Made by a program: the position numbers and the translations under genes
Notes under the pieces: model-generated
Seen by the model: the letters and a program-made list of their open reading frames with translations, nothing else
Told to the model about the DNA's origin: nothing
Database searches by the model: none
NCBI RefSeq assembly: GCF_050436995.1
Contig: NC_134747.1
Span: 2,115,501 to 2,179,500 of the forward strand
Direction: 5' to 3'
DNA from: Anticarsia gemmatalis
Lineage: Eukaryota > Arthropoda > Insecta > Lepidoptera > Erebidae
Length of the DNA stretch: 64,000 nt
Shown: piece by piece, positions 26,519 to 37,504 of the stretch
Position numbering within the stretch: the stretch's first letter is position 1
Layout: the number at the start of each line of letters is the position of its first letter

Positions 26519-26645
26519 TAACCCTCTTATTCATAAACACACTATAAACCTATTTTAGTTAAAAAGCTACTATCATATGTTTTCTCTTTTTAATTTCACT
26601 AAGGAGTGAAAGAAACAAAACACATTATTATGAATAAGAGGGTTA
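26519..26645. mobile_element. Small MITE with TA target
   Basis: TA-ACCCTCTTATTCATAA at the left and TTATGAATAAGAGGGT-TA at the right are perfect 16-bp inverted repeats around a 123-bp element. Likely Tc1/mariner-type. Confidence 0.75.
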
Positions 26646-26816
26646 GTTTCGAATTATTTTAGCTCTCATACAAATACCTACATTCTCAAATACTTAAGTT
26701 GAACATTACCAAACAATATAAATAACAACGTGGAATGATTCGCTGTCATCCCGCTCAGTATCTGTTTATCACTCGCCGCAGTACTCACTCGCTATCACAC
26801 GATCATCATTGAACAC

Positions 26817-26831
26817 ACACACACACACACG
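26817..26831. repeat. CA microsatellite
   Basis: Short (AC)n run GAACACACACACACACACG. Confidence 0.7.
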
Positions 26832-27469
26832 TTTGTAATATATACCTAATTAAAATACATATAGTATTGTAACTGATTCGTTTTAAAACTTATCAAACTA
26901 TGTATCGGTTTTGGTCATACACTATTGTGTATTTAGTTTAGTTGAATCAGTTATGAAATTAAATTTAGATTTTCTGTGATTTAGAAAGTTTATTTACAAA
27001 ATGTTTAATATTAGCTATCCCGATAGTATGACTTCCTAATTGTTCTAAGTCTTATTTCAGGGTTTACAGAACCTTTAAATCTTTCAAATATGTATAAAAT
27101 AATCATTTAGATTTCGTAGATCTAAGTTTCAGGTGATTAAGTGTAAAGCAATTATGTCATTCGCTTATTCTATCAAAAGTAAGTCAAAATACTCGACTTT
27201 GACGTCATAATACAGCATTTTGCTCCAAACTACTGTTAAAAAGTCTTGCTGAGAGTAGTTCATTGAAATAAATGAAAATGCACGATATAAGCAACAGTTT
27301 ATTTCAAAGGGGATATAAAAAAACTATCAAAATCCTGTCAAATTTTGCGTACAGATTGACATTACACCGATCTAGATAGCCAATCAATATTCAACAACAA
27401 CGCATATATCATCAACATTTTCTTCCACCGTATGTTTTTCTAATTATTTTCAAATCCTGAATCTCAGTC

Positions 27470-27610
27470 TGCGATCGTATTAACTGGCGCCGATAGCAAA
27501 TCGCGAGGGACGTGAGAATGTTTTTATCTGCGCATGCGCATCCCGCCCGCCATTACTCAGCGATAAAGCACGAATATTAGCCGACACCGAATCTGATGCT
27601 GATGATTCGA
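27470..27610. promoter_or_regulatory. NRF1/Ewg-type palindrome in GC-richer island
   Basis: TGCGCATGCGCA at 27529-27540 is the full NRF1 (insect Ewg) consensus. It sits among CGATAG, TTATCTG and GCGATAAAG motifs with no ORF. An intronic enhancer or alternative promoter is possible. Confidence 0.4.
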
Positions 27611-28033
27611 TCAACCACATTGACTTTCAAATGAACCCTGGCTCTAGGCTTTGTTTACTTCTCATGTTTGCTTGAAATACGGTGGATTATTGAGAAACGG
27701 CTTGAAATACGACGTTTTAGGAGGATAGTATGAGCTGTTTAATTTTGTATGTCTGAATATAGCAACAAGCTGTCATACGAGAGCAAAAATTTAATTTAAA
27801 GTGGGTAAGAAGTGCGGCTGACAGAAAGCAAAGCCACTGCAGTTGTTATGTCTCCGTCGCACCAAAATTACTGGACGGATTTTGACGACATATAGAGACA
27901 TTTATTTTGGTACGCGAGTAGTCTATAGCCTGGATTAATCTTTAATTACTTTGATGGATCATTTATACAAAATATTTCTCAGGGTTAAAAGTATGGGACA
28001 CTTAAAAACATAAAATCACGCCTTTTTTCCATA

Positions 28034-28112
28034 AGAGTGGGCAGAGTCCAGATAACACCAATTGGTACGATCCTTACAAACTTCCTTCGCTTCATTCACA
28101 TCCATACATTTA
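28034..28112 (+). repeat. Dispersed repeat E
   Basis: GGTACGATCCTTACAAACTT then CCTTCGCTTCATTCACATCC matches copies at 45.05 kb and, inverted, 45.9 kb. Confidence 0.6.
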
Positions 28113-28441
28113 GTCATAAAGCATGTATACGTACATACCTTATGAATTGTTTGTTTCTTTTACTTACTATATGGGCGAGGCATCCGACCATCCCCAATGC
28201 TCTTTGACCGTCAAAACTGACGTTTCGCTTGTATAAACAAATGTAATCTTGTTTGATAATGTAGTAGATAGTGATGTGTACAGAAGTTAATCATATTATC
28301 TAGGTTCCGTACATGTGAATTTATTTATTTATTATACTTTTACAATTCTCCTTAAACTATTAACATTTACAATATTTTACAATTCTACAAACTTACTAGT
28401 TTAACGACGAGAATGCGCTCTCGTACTAACTAACATGACAT

Positions 28442-29130
28442 CAGTGTTGGGTCAATCAACTAATTTTTTCAATCAATTGATTAGTCATGACTAATTTAGT
28501 CATGAATTATTTAGTCATGGTTGAATTAATCATGAGTAAAAATAATAATCATAATCATGATTAAATAAATTAGTCATCAATCATTTAATGATTAAATGAC
28601 TGATGACTAATTTATTGTATTTTTGTATGATGATTAAACTAAAAAAATTAATTCAGGTGACATAATTTTAGTTTAATTGAACACATCTATAAAACTATAA
28701 CTGATCACCACCTTAAGTTGACTGAAAGAAGATAATTCCATTATTTATAAAATTTGATTTTCAAAACGCGTAGTTTTAAAAATCAATTTAAATTATTTTA
28801 GACTAAATTAGCCCGAACTTATTTTTACAAATGTGTACCTGTGTAAATTAAAAAAAAAATAACTGATTCTGTTGTAAAACTAGCTTTAATTAAAAACCAG
28901 TGATTAACAAATCAACAGTCATGGAACGTAGACTTGAAAAGCTTAGTTTTATTTAACTATTATTTTTAGTCATGAAAATTTTAGTCATGATTGAATAACT
29001 AACACTAACACTAATCAATCATCAATCACGACTCATGATTGAATTTTTTTAGTCATTATTCATTAGTCATGAATAAATAATTTAATCTTAATCATCAATC
29101 ATCAATCAAACTAAATTTTGCCCAACACTG
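28442..29130. mobile_element. Non-autonomous hAT-type transposon with 8-bp target duplication
   Basis: The element starts CAGTGTTGGG and ends CCCAACACTG, a hAT-like terminal inverted repeat. It is flanked by an exact 8-bp duplication, CATGACAT, at 28434-28441 and 29131-29138. The 689-bp interior has no ORF. It is filled with variants of TTAGTCATGA and ATCATCAATCA in both orientations, probably degenerate subterminal binding sites. Intact TIRs and target duplication point to a recent insertion mobilised in trans. Confidence 0.9.
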
Positions 29131-29274
29131 CATGACATACGTACTTCAATAACTAAACAAACAATAATTATTGAATTAAAAGAAAATTACAAATATCAAC
29201 AACAAAACTCAAAATTAAACTAACATTTAAAACAACAGAATTAGAAAAACATAAAAGAATACTTCAAACTATAT

Positions 29275-29435
29275 AGTGGTTAAAGCCGAGTGGCCGAAGC
29301 TTTCGCCTCTCACGGATATGATCAGGTATTCGAATCCAAGGCACCACACCAATGACTTATCAAAGTTATGAGAAATTGATGAAACCTTACAGATCTTTGA
29401 AGAGTTCTTGAAGATGGGTAAGCGAGACTCCAGTG
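29275..29435 (+). repeat. SINE-B 5' half
   Basis: Head GTTAAAGCCGAGTGGCCGAA with B box region GGTATTCGAATCC and CACACCAATGACTTATCAAA. It then becomes diverged. Confidence 0.7.
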
Positions 29436-29439
29436 CGAA

Positions 29440-31420
29440 CTAGGCTCGCACGGTCGACTTGAGGTTATTTTATTCCCTTGCCCCGCAGTTGAACAGGAAT
29501 GGGGGGGGGTTTTGCACCATATGGTTAGTGGTCAAGATTATTCAAGCCGCCCTAAGGCTTTCTACGCGGCTGCAAGCAATCCTCACTTTTAAGGTGCCAT
29601 CAGAAGCACGGAGACTAACGCGGCCAATCTAAGAAATGTCCACATCAAAAGTAGCTTAACCTAATGACCGTATATTTACTTTTAAAGTAGACCAAATATT
29701 TTCTGACCTTTTATTTCCAAACACGTCTATATTGGTCTTACAAAACCCATTAACCTTTCGCCCTTTGGAAATCAAACCTTGATCAGATCGATCACATAAC
29801 ACCTACGGTATAACATCATCAGATAACGAACCAATAATAACATACGATAAAATATTTTAAAGCTAATGTCCCATTTCTAAAGTAAAAATAAATTTGTAGT
29901 TGTAGGTGTTTCAACGTGTCGCCCGAGTTTATACTGTCACCATGCCATGGCGGTACCAAATATTAAAGGGTAAAAGTCACCAAACTCAGGTTACTACTGA
30001 ATTTCTTAAAATTGGAAAAAAATGATTATTCATTATTTATTTATTTATAACCGTATATAAAAAAGAATAATGCATTGGGTAAGAAGTTGAGTAAAAGCCT
30101 ATGACTGATCAAGTAAACCTCAAGCCGTTATTGAGAAAATTCTAACAGAAATTGCGTGCTTAACTACCAGTCAAATCAGCTCTTAAACAAAATATAGTAT
30201 AGCAAAACGGTGTTGTGACGTCACAGTTTCGTATTTTAGTGGGTATTAAGTGAGACTTGAATGAATGTTTCAAGCTGCTATTACAATTACAACATTATTT
30301 ACGAAAAAAAAAATTAGCCTGAGCATTTTTGATGAATCTTTTTGAGTTGCTGATCCCACTACCATATGCGATTCATTCTCCGTGGCGCAGTGGTTTAGGT
30401 CACCACGCCGTAACCATTTCGTCGGGAGGTCGTGGGTTCGATACCCACACGGGACAATTATTTGTGCGATCTACAAATAATTGTTTCGGGTCTGGTTGTG
30501 CTTTGTGTCCGTTGCTTGTATGTTTGTAAAAGTCCCCGCGACACAAGAGCAATTCTTAGTGCGGGAGTTGTCTTTTAAAAACAAAAAAAAATATTGTATG
30601 AAAGAGGCAGAGGCAGCTATTTAAAAATTCTTTATACTGAAATCAGAGGGTTTTCTATCACCCATATTTATCCCAATTGCTCTATATCAGTACAAATACA
30701 CAATGATAATCACTATCGACACATGTAATGAGTATTTACGATTGTCGCCCATCGCGATAACACCGATACGGTATCAGCAGATCGCTTGCTACTGATGTTC
30801 TGATACACATTTACAATTTGTACACAATAAACGGACATATTTAGAACATATTACTGGATGTAAATAGAAAATTGATAAGTATGTACAGCGACATCTATTG
30901 GACGGAATTTGAAACTCTGTGTTTTTTTGCAACCTAATTAATGTAATGTCGTCTTGTACCCAGTTACCCAAATTACCTCTTATAGGAAATAATTGGTTTT
31001 CTACCAGTACTAAGTTAAATAGATTAAAAAAATAAATTTGGTACTGATACAATGCCAACTTTTTGAAAAAACGGCCACATTTTTGTCACCAATTTTCTAA
31101 TGCTAAGTTGCTATGTATAAAAACTTTGGCATTTCTTTAGCTCCAAATTACATTTATTAGCATACATTGGGAACAAAAACATCTACAGTACCTTGAAATT
31201 TTCAAAACTTTCTAATCGATTTGCTAACATATCGATTTGACAAATAAATAAATATCTACATGTAATACATAATATAAGATGCTAAGATCACAAATCAGTC
31301 ACACGCATGTACATCCGTATCTTACTCATGCCGATAGCATCTTGAATCTTACATACATTATCTGGTAAGAGCTCTTCTTACACGTTTTGAAATATATACG
31401 AAATAAGCATACTGTAACTT
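29440..31420. other. Gene-free stretch
   Basis: Contains one SINE-A, one CRE palindrome (30216-30223) and a GATA-rich patch at 30700-30780. No gene seen. Confidence 0.4.
30377..30590 (+). repeat. SINE-A full copy
   Basis: Head CTCCGTGGCGCAGTGGTTTA, B box GTGGGTTCGATACCC, body GTGCGATCTACAAATAATTG and the conserved GTGCGGGAGTTGTC end with an A-rich tail. Confidence 0.88.
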
Positions 31421-31761
31421 TGGTAATTTTTATCACTTTCCTATATACTGCCGTCGTAATGAAGAATGCAGTAATCGACATTTTTGCAAAATTGATATTT
31501 TTATCGAAATGACGTTTTAAGACACGTATCTTACTATTGAGTAAAAAAATAAATGAAAAAAATACTTAGAAATCAATGAAAAACTAGTTAATAATGCAGT
31601 ATTTGCATGAATTTGTTCGCTACTTGTTAATATAAATGCAGTAATGAACATGAACTAGGATAAAATGCAGTAATAATACTCGAAATACTGACATAGTAGT
31701 ATGGGCCGACAACTGTTCCAGCCAGAATAAGAATTGGGCATTTTTCTCATTTCTTATTCAG

Positions 31762-32340
31762 ATAATTAACAGCTCTTTGATATGTGCCAACACGATTACC
31801 ATTAAATATCTTGAATCAGGACATACTTTTATGTCAGCCGATAATTTTCACCACCAGGTTGAACAACAATTAAAAAGAGCAAAAAAAGTTTATGATTTCT
31901 CAGACTTCATTGATTGCATTCAGTTAGCTAATTCCGGAAAAGTAACAGTGAAACCTATGGAAGTTACTGATTTTTACAAGTATATTGATCATTCATCGCA
32001 GCATAAATTGAAAAAGAGCACAAATCGGATATATTTGAAAGATATTGTTAGTGTCGAGGTGCGAAGGAATAATTTTAATTTATTTGTAAAGACCGAACAT
32101 GATGGTGAACTCCGAGAAATAGGGTTCCTAAAAATGAAACACATAAAGTCTCATTCAATTCCCGATCCCATACAAAATTCAAGTCCTAGGGGTATCACTG
32201 AAGCTAGAAAATCTGCAATTATTTCAACGCTCACTAGAGTTATTCCAGAAAATAGACTACCATTTTGGCAAAACTTGCATACCAATGACAATGCAATTGA
32301 TCTAGTTAATATTTTAGATGTAGATGATTGTGATGAGTAA
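31762..32340 (+). CDS. Terminal exon of a transposon-encoded protein, likely transposase C-terminus
   Basis: The intact frame runs from a good splice acceptor (pyrimidine-rich tract and CAG ending at 31761) to TAA at 32340, about 192 codons, with an AATAAA at 32569. Its first part reads ICANTITIKYLESGHTFMSA then DNFHHQVEQQ. A GHTxxxxDxxHxxxE pattern of this kind occurs, from memory, near the C-terminus of multicopy uncharacterised insect and cnidarian proteins thought to be transposon-derived with an RNase H-like core; this match was not checked. The remaining 150 residues are charged, without membrane segments or zinc fingers. The upstream exons are missing although the TIRs are present, so this is an internally deleted copy. 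The ATG used by a naive caller would be internal; the splice acceptor sets the likely start. The lack of stops suggests a young insertion. Confidence 0.6.
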   Translation: MINSSLICANTITIKYLESGHTFMSADNFHHQVEQQLKRAKKVYDFSDFIDCIQLANSGKVTVKPMEVTDFYKYIDHSSQHKLKKSTNRIYLKDIVSVEVRRNNFNLFVKTEHDGELREIGFLKMKHIKSHSIPDPIQNSSPRGITEARKSAIISTLTRVIPENRLPFWQNLHTNDNAIDLVNILDVDDCDE

Positions 32341-32568
32341 AGACTGAACTTGCATTTAAATTAATACATTTTAAGACTTACAAAGTGCCATTATTAGCTC
32401 TAAGTTCTTTATTGTTTTAGTTTTTAGGTGGGAACTGAGATCCCTATTTGTTTTTGTTTGTAATCGGGAGCAGCAGTCCCGTTTGAAGCATAACGTTGAT
32501 TATATGAATGTTGATTGTTTTATAAGTTTATATGATTAAAAGCCTACTAGACCTTGTGAAGGTCTCTA

Positions 32569-32574
32569 AATAAA
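32569..32574 (+). terminator. Poly(A) signal of the 31.8-kb transposon gene
   Basis: AATAAA lies 229 bp after the stop codon of the transposon ORF, inside the same TIR element. Confidence 0.45.
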
Positions 32575-33040
32575 AGTATTCGAATTTTATTTTTTTTATT
32601 TTTACACACTATCCTAAATTCAAGGGTCTAAAATATTTTGTACTGCATGTATATAATAGTATTTATTTTGACTTTACTATTCCTTTTACTAACACAAAAT
32701 GCAGTAAAAAGTATTTGCTAGACATGAATGCAGTAATAAGCACAAATACTGCATTTCACTTTGTGATAGACTATAATATCCATTAGTAACACAAGGTTGA
32801 AATGCAGTAGTCAACTTTATAAATAACCTAAACCAAAATTAAATATTTGAAATTAAAATATATAATGCATAGTAATAAAATATACGTATTAGTTACAAAT
32901 TTAAATACATTTGATTTCCAGACGACTAGAGATAACAAGAAATCATTTAACCGCGTTTTTCTCGAAACCGCGAAATTGCAAGTACTGCATTTACGATTAC
33001 GACGGCAGTATAGAAAGTGATAAAATTTTAGTTATTAGAG

Positions 33041-33282
33041 CCAAGTCGTGACGTGAGCCAAGACGCGTTTGGAAATGTATCCGGCTGCTGATCATGCGGT
33101 CTCTGGTTCGATTCTCGGGTTGGAAAAAGTGCAATTGCTCCTTTCTAGTTTTTTTTTGAGAATATTTGTCAGTAGTCCAAAGTTTGGTAATGTGCACAAC
33201 ATTACTTGAGACTCGCTCCCTACTACTTGAGACATCTTTGCCTACTCCTTTAAGTATAACAGTCGTGATATTATGTATGTAC
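33041..33282 (+). repeat. SINE-C copy abutting the 31.4-kb transposon
   Basis: tRNA-like B box TGGTTCGATTCTCGG, body AGTCCAAAGTTTGGTAATGT and end TAACAGTCGTGATATTATGT. The same family lies at 33.8 and 39.1 kb. Confidence 0.7.
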
Positions 33283-33816
33283 ACCTAAAAAAATGTGAAA
33301 GCCAAATAAAAAATATGTGTGAGCCAATTTAAAAAAAAAATCTAAAAATGTTTCATACTACACACACTAAAATTACAGATGCAAACTAATCGCCATAATA
33401 AATTATCAGCATAATAAATAATCTACAACAAATTCCTTTGCTAATCCTCTAATTTCCACTATCAAAAGATTACAATCTAACCTAAAAACTGAAGACAGCG
33501 CCATCTCGTGACGAGACATTAAAAAGGCCAAATAAAATCAGACATCTTCATCCCACGTAGTATTTTAAGAAATAAATCGCGTTAGTTGATAACATCTCGC
33601 TGTTTATCAATAAGGGGTAACATAAATAAGCGTTATCTAGTTCGCGATCAGATACGTTCAGGTAAACGGTATTTAATTGAACTTTTGATGTTCGATACAA
33701 GTTTTCTTGTTTATTAGTTAGTTTCGGTTTTGTTCGAGTATATTTTAAAATAACGAGTGTTTGATACTATCTACATCTAACAAGTCGTATATTTTATCTT
33801 TAGTCGCGTTGTTAGT

Positions 33817-34062
33817 GTGTATAACTACAGATCATAAGGTGTTGGACTCGATTACCAAATCGAGCAAAGTATTGGTGTTTTCTCATTTATATTATATTAT
33901 TCTCAATCATGGTACGGAGTTTGATAACGTTCCCAGTATATGGACATAAGCTCGTCCCCTATAACAAGGGACTATCATCGTTAATGACGAAACGTGATTT
34001 TATTTCAAACAGGTCTGTCTACACCTTAGAATATAACAGGCGTGATATTAAGAAAGTATTCG
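33817..34062 (+). repeat. SINE-C diverged copy
   Basis: Degraded head, GGTACGGAGTTTGATAACGT body, GTCTACACCTTAGAATATAA then CAGGCGTGATATTAAG end. The short frames inside it are repeat-derived, not genes. Confidence 0.6.
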
Positions 34063-34936
34063 ACCGCGCCACAGAGGCAGTCAATTTCGTACAAGATAAG
34101 CAATAAGGTATTCTAACCTTTTTTCTATCAATTGCGTTTAAGACTCGTCTCATTTTAATATTATTTGTATAACTCGAGGGAATATAAAATTCTTATTGTT
34201 CTATTGTAAAAAAAAACCAGTTACTCATATTCATTGTTTTCTGCTCTTAGATATATTCCTTAAACAGTACAATAAAGTAGGCATGTTTGACATCAAAAAT
34301 ACGCAATTGAGGTTACACACAATACAGTCACCGGCACAAATAAGTGCAGATTGACAAATTAATTAAAAATATCGGCGAAATCCATAAATTAAACTGAAAA
34401 TAAACTTGGAACTTGTAAGCACAGTGCCGAAACGTCAAGCAAAAACGCATGTAGAGTTTATTTTCATGAAATATTACACATCAAACCCCACATACATACC
34501 TACATAGTTTTTTTTATTTCATCGACACATCTTGATTGATACATCTCATTAATAATCTCTCTCATTCGCTCTACAATATTATTGATTTCAATTTCAAAAA
34601 TATTACAAATCAAAGCATACAAAAACAGACTAAAATAACTTATAACTAAAAAAGTTAAAAACTCACCCATAAAAAAAATCAAAATACTTTCAAAATGACG
34701 ATAAATCAGGATTTTCGTTCACTAAATCACCATAGCGTGGTATTTCTAAATAATGAAGGTAAAAATTATAAATCTCCATGTATCGATAAGAATCGTTATC
34801 TAAATATGTATCGGGGAATGATCGATCAAGCGGTTATCGAAATCGATAAGCCTGCGCGCCGATTACTAGATATAGATCGGGTTACACGGATGGTGTTTAC
34901 GACTGTACAGGGGAACGACAATAAAGATATACTTAC

Positions 34937-35081
34937 ACATGCTCCATACAAGCACGAAAGCATGCTCTGTAAAATCACGAAAGCATGCTCTATACAAGCA
35001 CAAAAGCATGCTCCGTAAAAGCACGAAAGCATGCTCTATAAAAGCACGAAAGCATGCTCTATAAAAGCACGTAAGCATGCT
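34937..35081. repeat. 23-bp minisatellite (six units plus part)
   Basis: Units start at 34937, 34960, 34983, 35006, 35029, 35052 and (partial) 35075; consensus GCATGCTCTATAAAAGCACGAAA with few changes. The cysteine-rich minus-strand frames and the end of the 107-aa plus frame here are translations of the repeat. Confidence 0.92.
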
Positions 35082-35244
35082 GTTAAAAAATGCTACTTAG
35101 TAGCATGTGTGTCAAAACATTACTGACAAAGGACAAGCTCATTTTGAGTATGATTAGAAATGGACAGCCGTGCGATTTCTAGGCATTAATTTAAAAAGCT
35201 ATACCAAAGCAGATGTATCTATTTGACTAGCATGTTTATTTAGG

Positions 35245-35260
35245 CATGCTTGCAAGCATG
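35245..35260. repeat. 16-bp perfect palindrome
   Basis: CATGCTTGCAAGCATG is self-complementary. It contains the GCATGC-like core of the minisatellite 160 bp upstream. Confidence 0.7.
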
Positions 35261-35751
35261 ACTCGAAAATGTGCAACATTAGCTTAATTTGACGTAGATT
35301 CAAACTCGATAAAAATCTGAAGAAGTGATTTTAATTAAGTAATATTCATTATTTTTAATTAAGTAAAAGTTAAATTTATAATAACAAAACCTGAACTATG
35401 ATAAGAATGTACAAGAAAAATCTTTAAAATTTATCATATTTCGATAATGATTCATCTCGTATGAGTAAATAAGTATTACAACTTATTGCTAAATATTAAG
35501 TTTAGTTGCACATTTGAGAAGACTTATAGAATGTTTCAGGAGGTCAGAAAAATCTTTAATCTACTCACGCAGTACTATAAGAAATTATAATTAAAATCGA
35601 CATTTAAAAGAGCTATCTGAGAGCTTCTTGCCGTTTTTCTTGCGAGCAACAGCTTTTGCAAGCAAACGGTGCTAGATTATTTTTTTATTCATCTGGATTA
35701 ACTAATTGGATACTATCTTTAATTTAGACAATATTTCCTAAAAGAGAAAAA

Positions 35752-35971
35752 TCCTACCTATATTATAAATGCGAAAGTTCTGAGTATGTATGGACGTTTG
35801 TTACTCTTTCACGCAATTACTAGTAGTAATCGATTATGATGAAATTTGGTATGTAAGTAGCTGAAAACCCAGAATAACACATAGGCTACTTTTTATCCCG
35901 GAGTTCCCGAGTAATCGGGAACCCTTCCCGTGTAGGGGTTTCATGCGGATGAAGTCGCGAGCGGTCTTTAG
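35752..35971 (+). mobile_element. Second-family miniature Helitron
   Basis: Starts near CTATATTATAAATGCGAAAG and ends GCGGATGAAGTCGCGAGCGG then TCTTTAG. It shares the internal GATGAAATTTGGTATG and ACCCAGAATAACACATAG segments with the 15.0-kb copy. The terminal CTAG is mutated. Confidence 0.6.
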
Positions 35972-36114
35972 TATTAAATAAACTAGAATAAAACAACACA
36001 CGTCAATGACGTCGAAAATAAGTAAATATTACTTTTAAATAACAAACAAGTTTCTCTTCCAACTGTACAATTCAGTAGCCTACATACCCTACATAGGCTT
36101 TACACACACAAACG

Positions 36115-36240
36115 TTGTTATCAATAGATCACTATCGGCGCACGAAGCGATTTTAATCCATCGATACCCTTATCACTGTTATCATTCACTTGCTTAATTC
36201 TTTATCAAGATAACGAATTTCGGTGGAACGGCTTATCTCT
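36115..36240. promoter_or_regulatory. Dense GATA-motif cluster
   Basis: Six WGATAA motifs (either strand) lie at 36118, 36170, 36179, 36202, 36208 and 36233, plus ACTATCGG and ATCGATAC. The flanks lack this density. Confidence 0.4.
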
Positions 36241-37086
36241 GACACTACATGTTATTAGATCAACTTAGAGTGAGAAATTATTGCGATGTTTTGTGTTGCA
36301 AAAATATACGCAACAAAAAGATTTTTATAATTAATTGATGATTAATTAACTACTACATGCGAAAACTTTTAGCCTAGATTTTTAAAGATACTTGTTATCG
36401 TGAATTTTAATTACTATTATAGTATTATGTCAAATATTTATGTTATTTTTTGGACTTTTTTCTTAGCCTTAGCCTTAGCCTTTTTTCTTAGCCTTATACA
36501 ATAATCAAATGATCAATAAAATACCAGTAACTGGATTCTCTACCACTATCGATTACCGACCAGCCGGTGGTCGGTAAGCTATAAAGAAATTTTGTATGAA
36601 AATCTGATCAGCGCCTCTAACAGGCGTCGTAGGAACTATTTTGGCAGTACATTTTAACTGTCAAACTTTCGATACTCGACAGTACCGTCTTTAGAGAATC
36701 GGGCTACTGACCAAAGTTCAAAAACAGACTTAAACTTTGTAAAAATAAGTTAATGCAATAAAAAACATCAATTGAGATGTTTTTAGTATTTAACGATATA
36801 TTTTTCCGTCTATCAACTCATTAACCAGCAGATAAAAATATTTATCAGATAACAAAGTGACAAGTATTTACTTAATCTACGGATTACAATTAATTAATCT
36901 ATTTAGCGCTAGAAATAACTGTACAACAGGATTAACACATATAATTCTTTTATATTATGTTATTACTGTTATAAATTTTATTTTCAGTTTCATAATATTG
37001 CACCAGAGCGAATAATTTTTGAGAACTTTCAACATTTTGGTTTAAATCAAAGCAGATTTTATGAGATTGGTGTATAATTTTTTATT

Positions 37087-37294
37087 TTTTAAAAAAGACA
37101 ACTCCCGTGCTAAGAATTGCTCTTGTGTCGCGGGGACTTTTACTAACATACAAAAAATGGACACAAAGTACAACCAGGCCCGAAACAATTATTTGTGATC
37201 GCACTAATAAATTGTTCCGTGTGGGAATCAAACCCACGACCTCTCCCGACGCAATGGTAGCGAGACGACCTAAACCACTGCGCCATAGAGGCAG
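37087..37294 (-). repeat. SINE-A full copy
   Basis: Minus-strand copy with a CTGCCTCTATGGCGCAGTGG head, B box TGGGTTTGATTCCC and the GAGTTGTCTTTTTTAAA tail. Confidence 0.88.
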
Positions 37295-37504
37295 TTAAAT
37301 AATTTAATCTATATCATAATTAATTTTCAGCAAATTTCGCAATATTTTCAGGTACATCTAATAAACTGAACTATTTCCGCGAACTCTGCGATGTGGGAAC
37401 TACGCGTTAATTACAATATAACGATAAAGCATTAGTAATGTTTATTAAAAACAAACTATTGACCAGCTTTGGACTATATTTTTCCTTATTTGCCTACTTT
37501 GTTG

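Larger units (their letters stand above)
23560..28430. other. Gene-free stretch with repeats
   Basis: Besides listed elements, 27815-27960 carries a dispersed repeat (GTTGTTATGTCTCCGTCGCA then CCAAAATTACTGGACGG). No ORF of note. Confidence 0.4.
31425..33035 (+). mobile_element. TIR DNA transposon with TGCAGTA subterminal repeats (internally deleted)
   Basis: Outer inverted repeats match over about 40 bp with small indels: TTATCACTTTC...TACTGCCGTCGTAAT at 31430-31460 and its complement at 32991-33022. Inside, the 7-mer TGCAGTA occurs ten times in either orientation (31467, 31595, 31637, 31666, 32641, 32700, 32729, 32747, 32803, 32983), clustered near both ends and absent from the central ORF, like transposase-binding subterminal repeats. 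The middle carries the terminal coding exon of a protein (31762-32340) and a poly(A) signal. The exact ends and target duplication are unclear because the flanks are themselves inverted. Superfamily not recognised. Confidence 0.7.

Noticed and set aside
30378..30450. tRNA gene candidate with A and B boxes
   Set aside because: No clover-leaf acceptor stem; the same head recurs at several loci with a constant non-tRNA body, so it is a SINE.
34695..35018. 107-codon plus-strand frame
   Set aside because: No family resemblance and the last third is minisatellite; kept as unlikely.
34826..35078. Cysteine-rich minus-strand frames resembling a repeat protein
   Set aside because: They are translations of the 23-bp minisatellite in two frames.
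34937..35081. CRISPR-like array
   Set aside because: Contiguous 23-bp tandem units without spacers in a eukaryotic genome.
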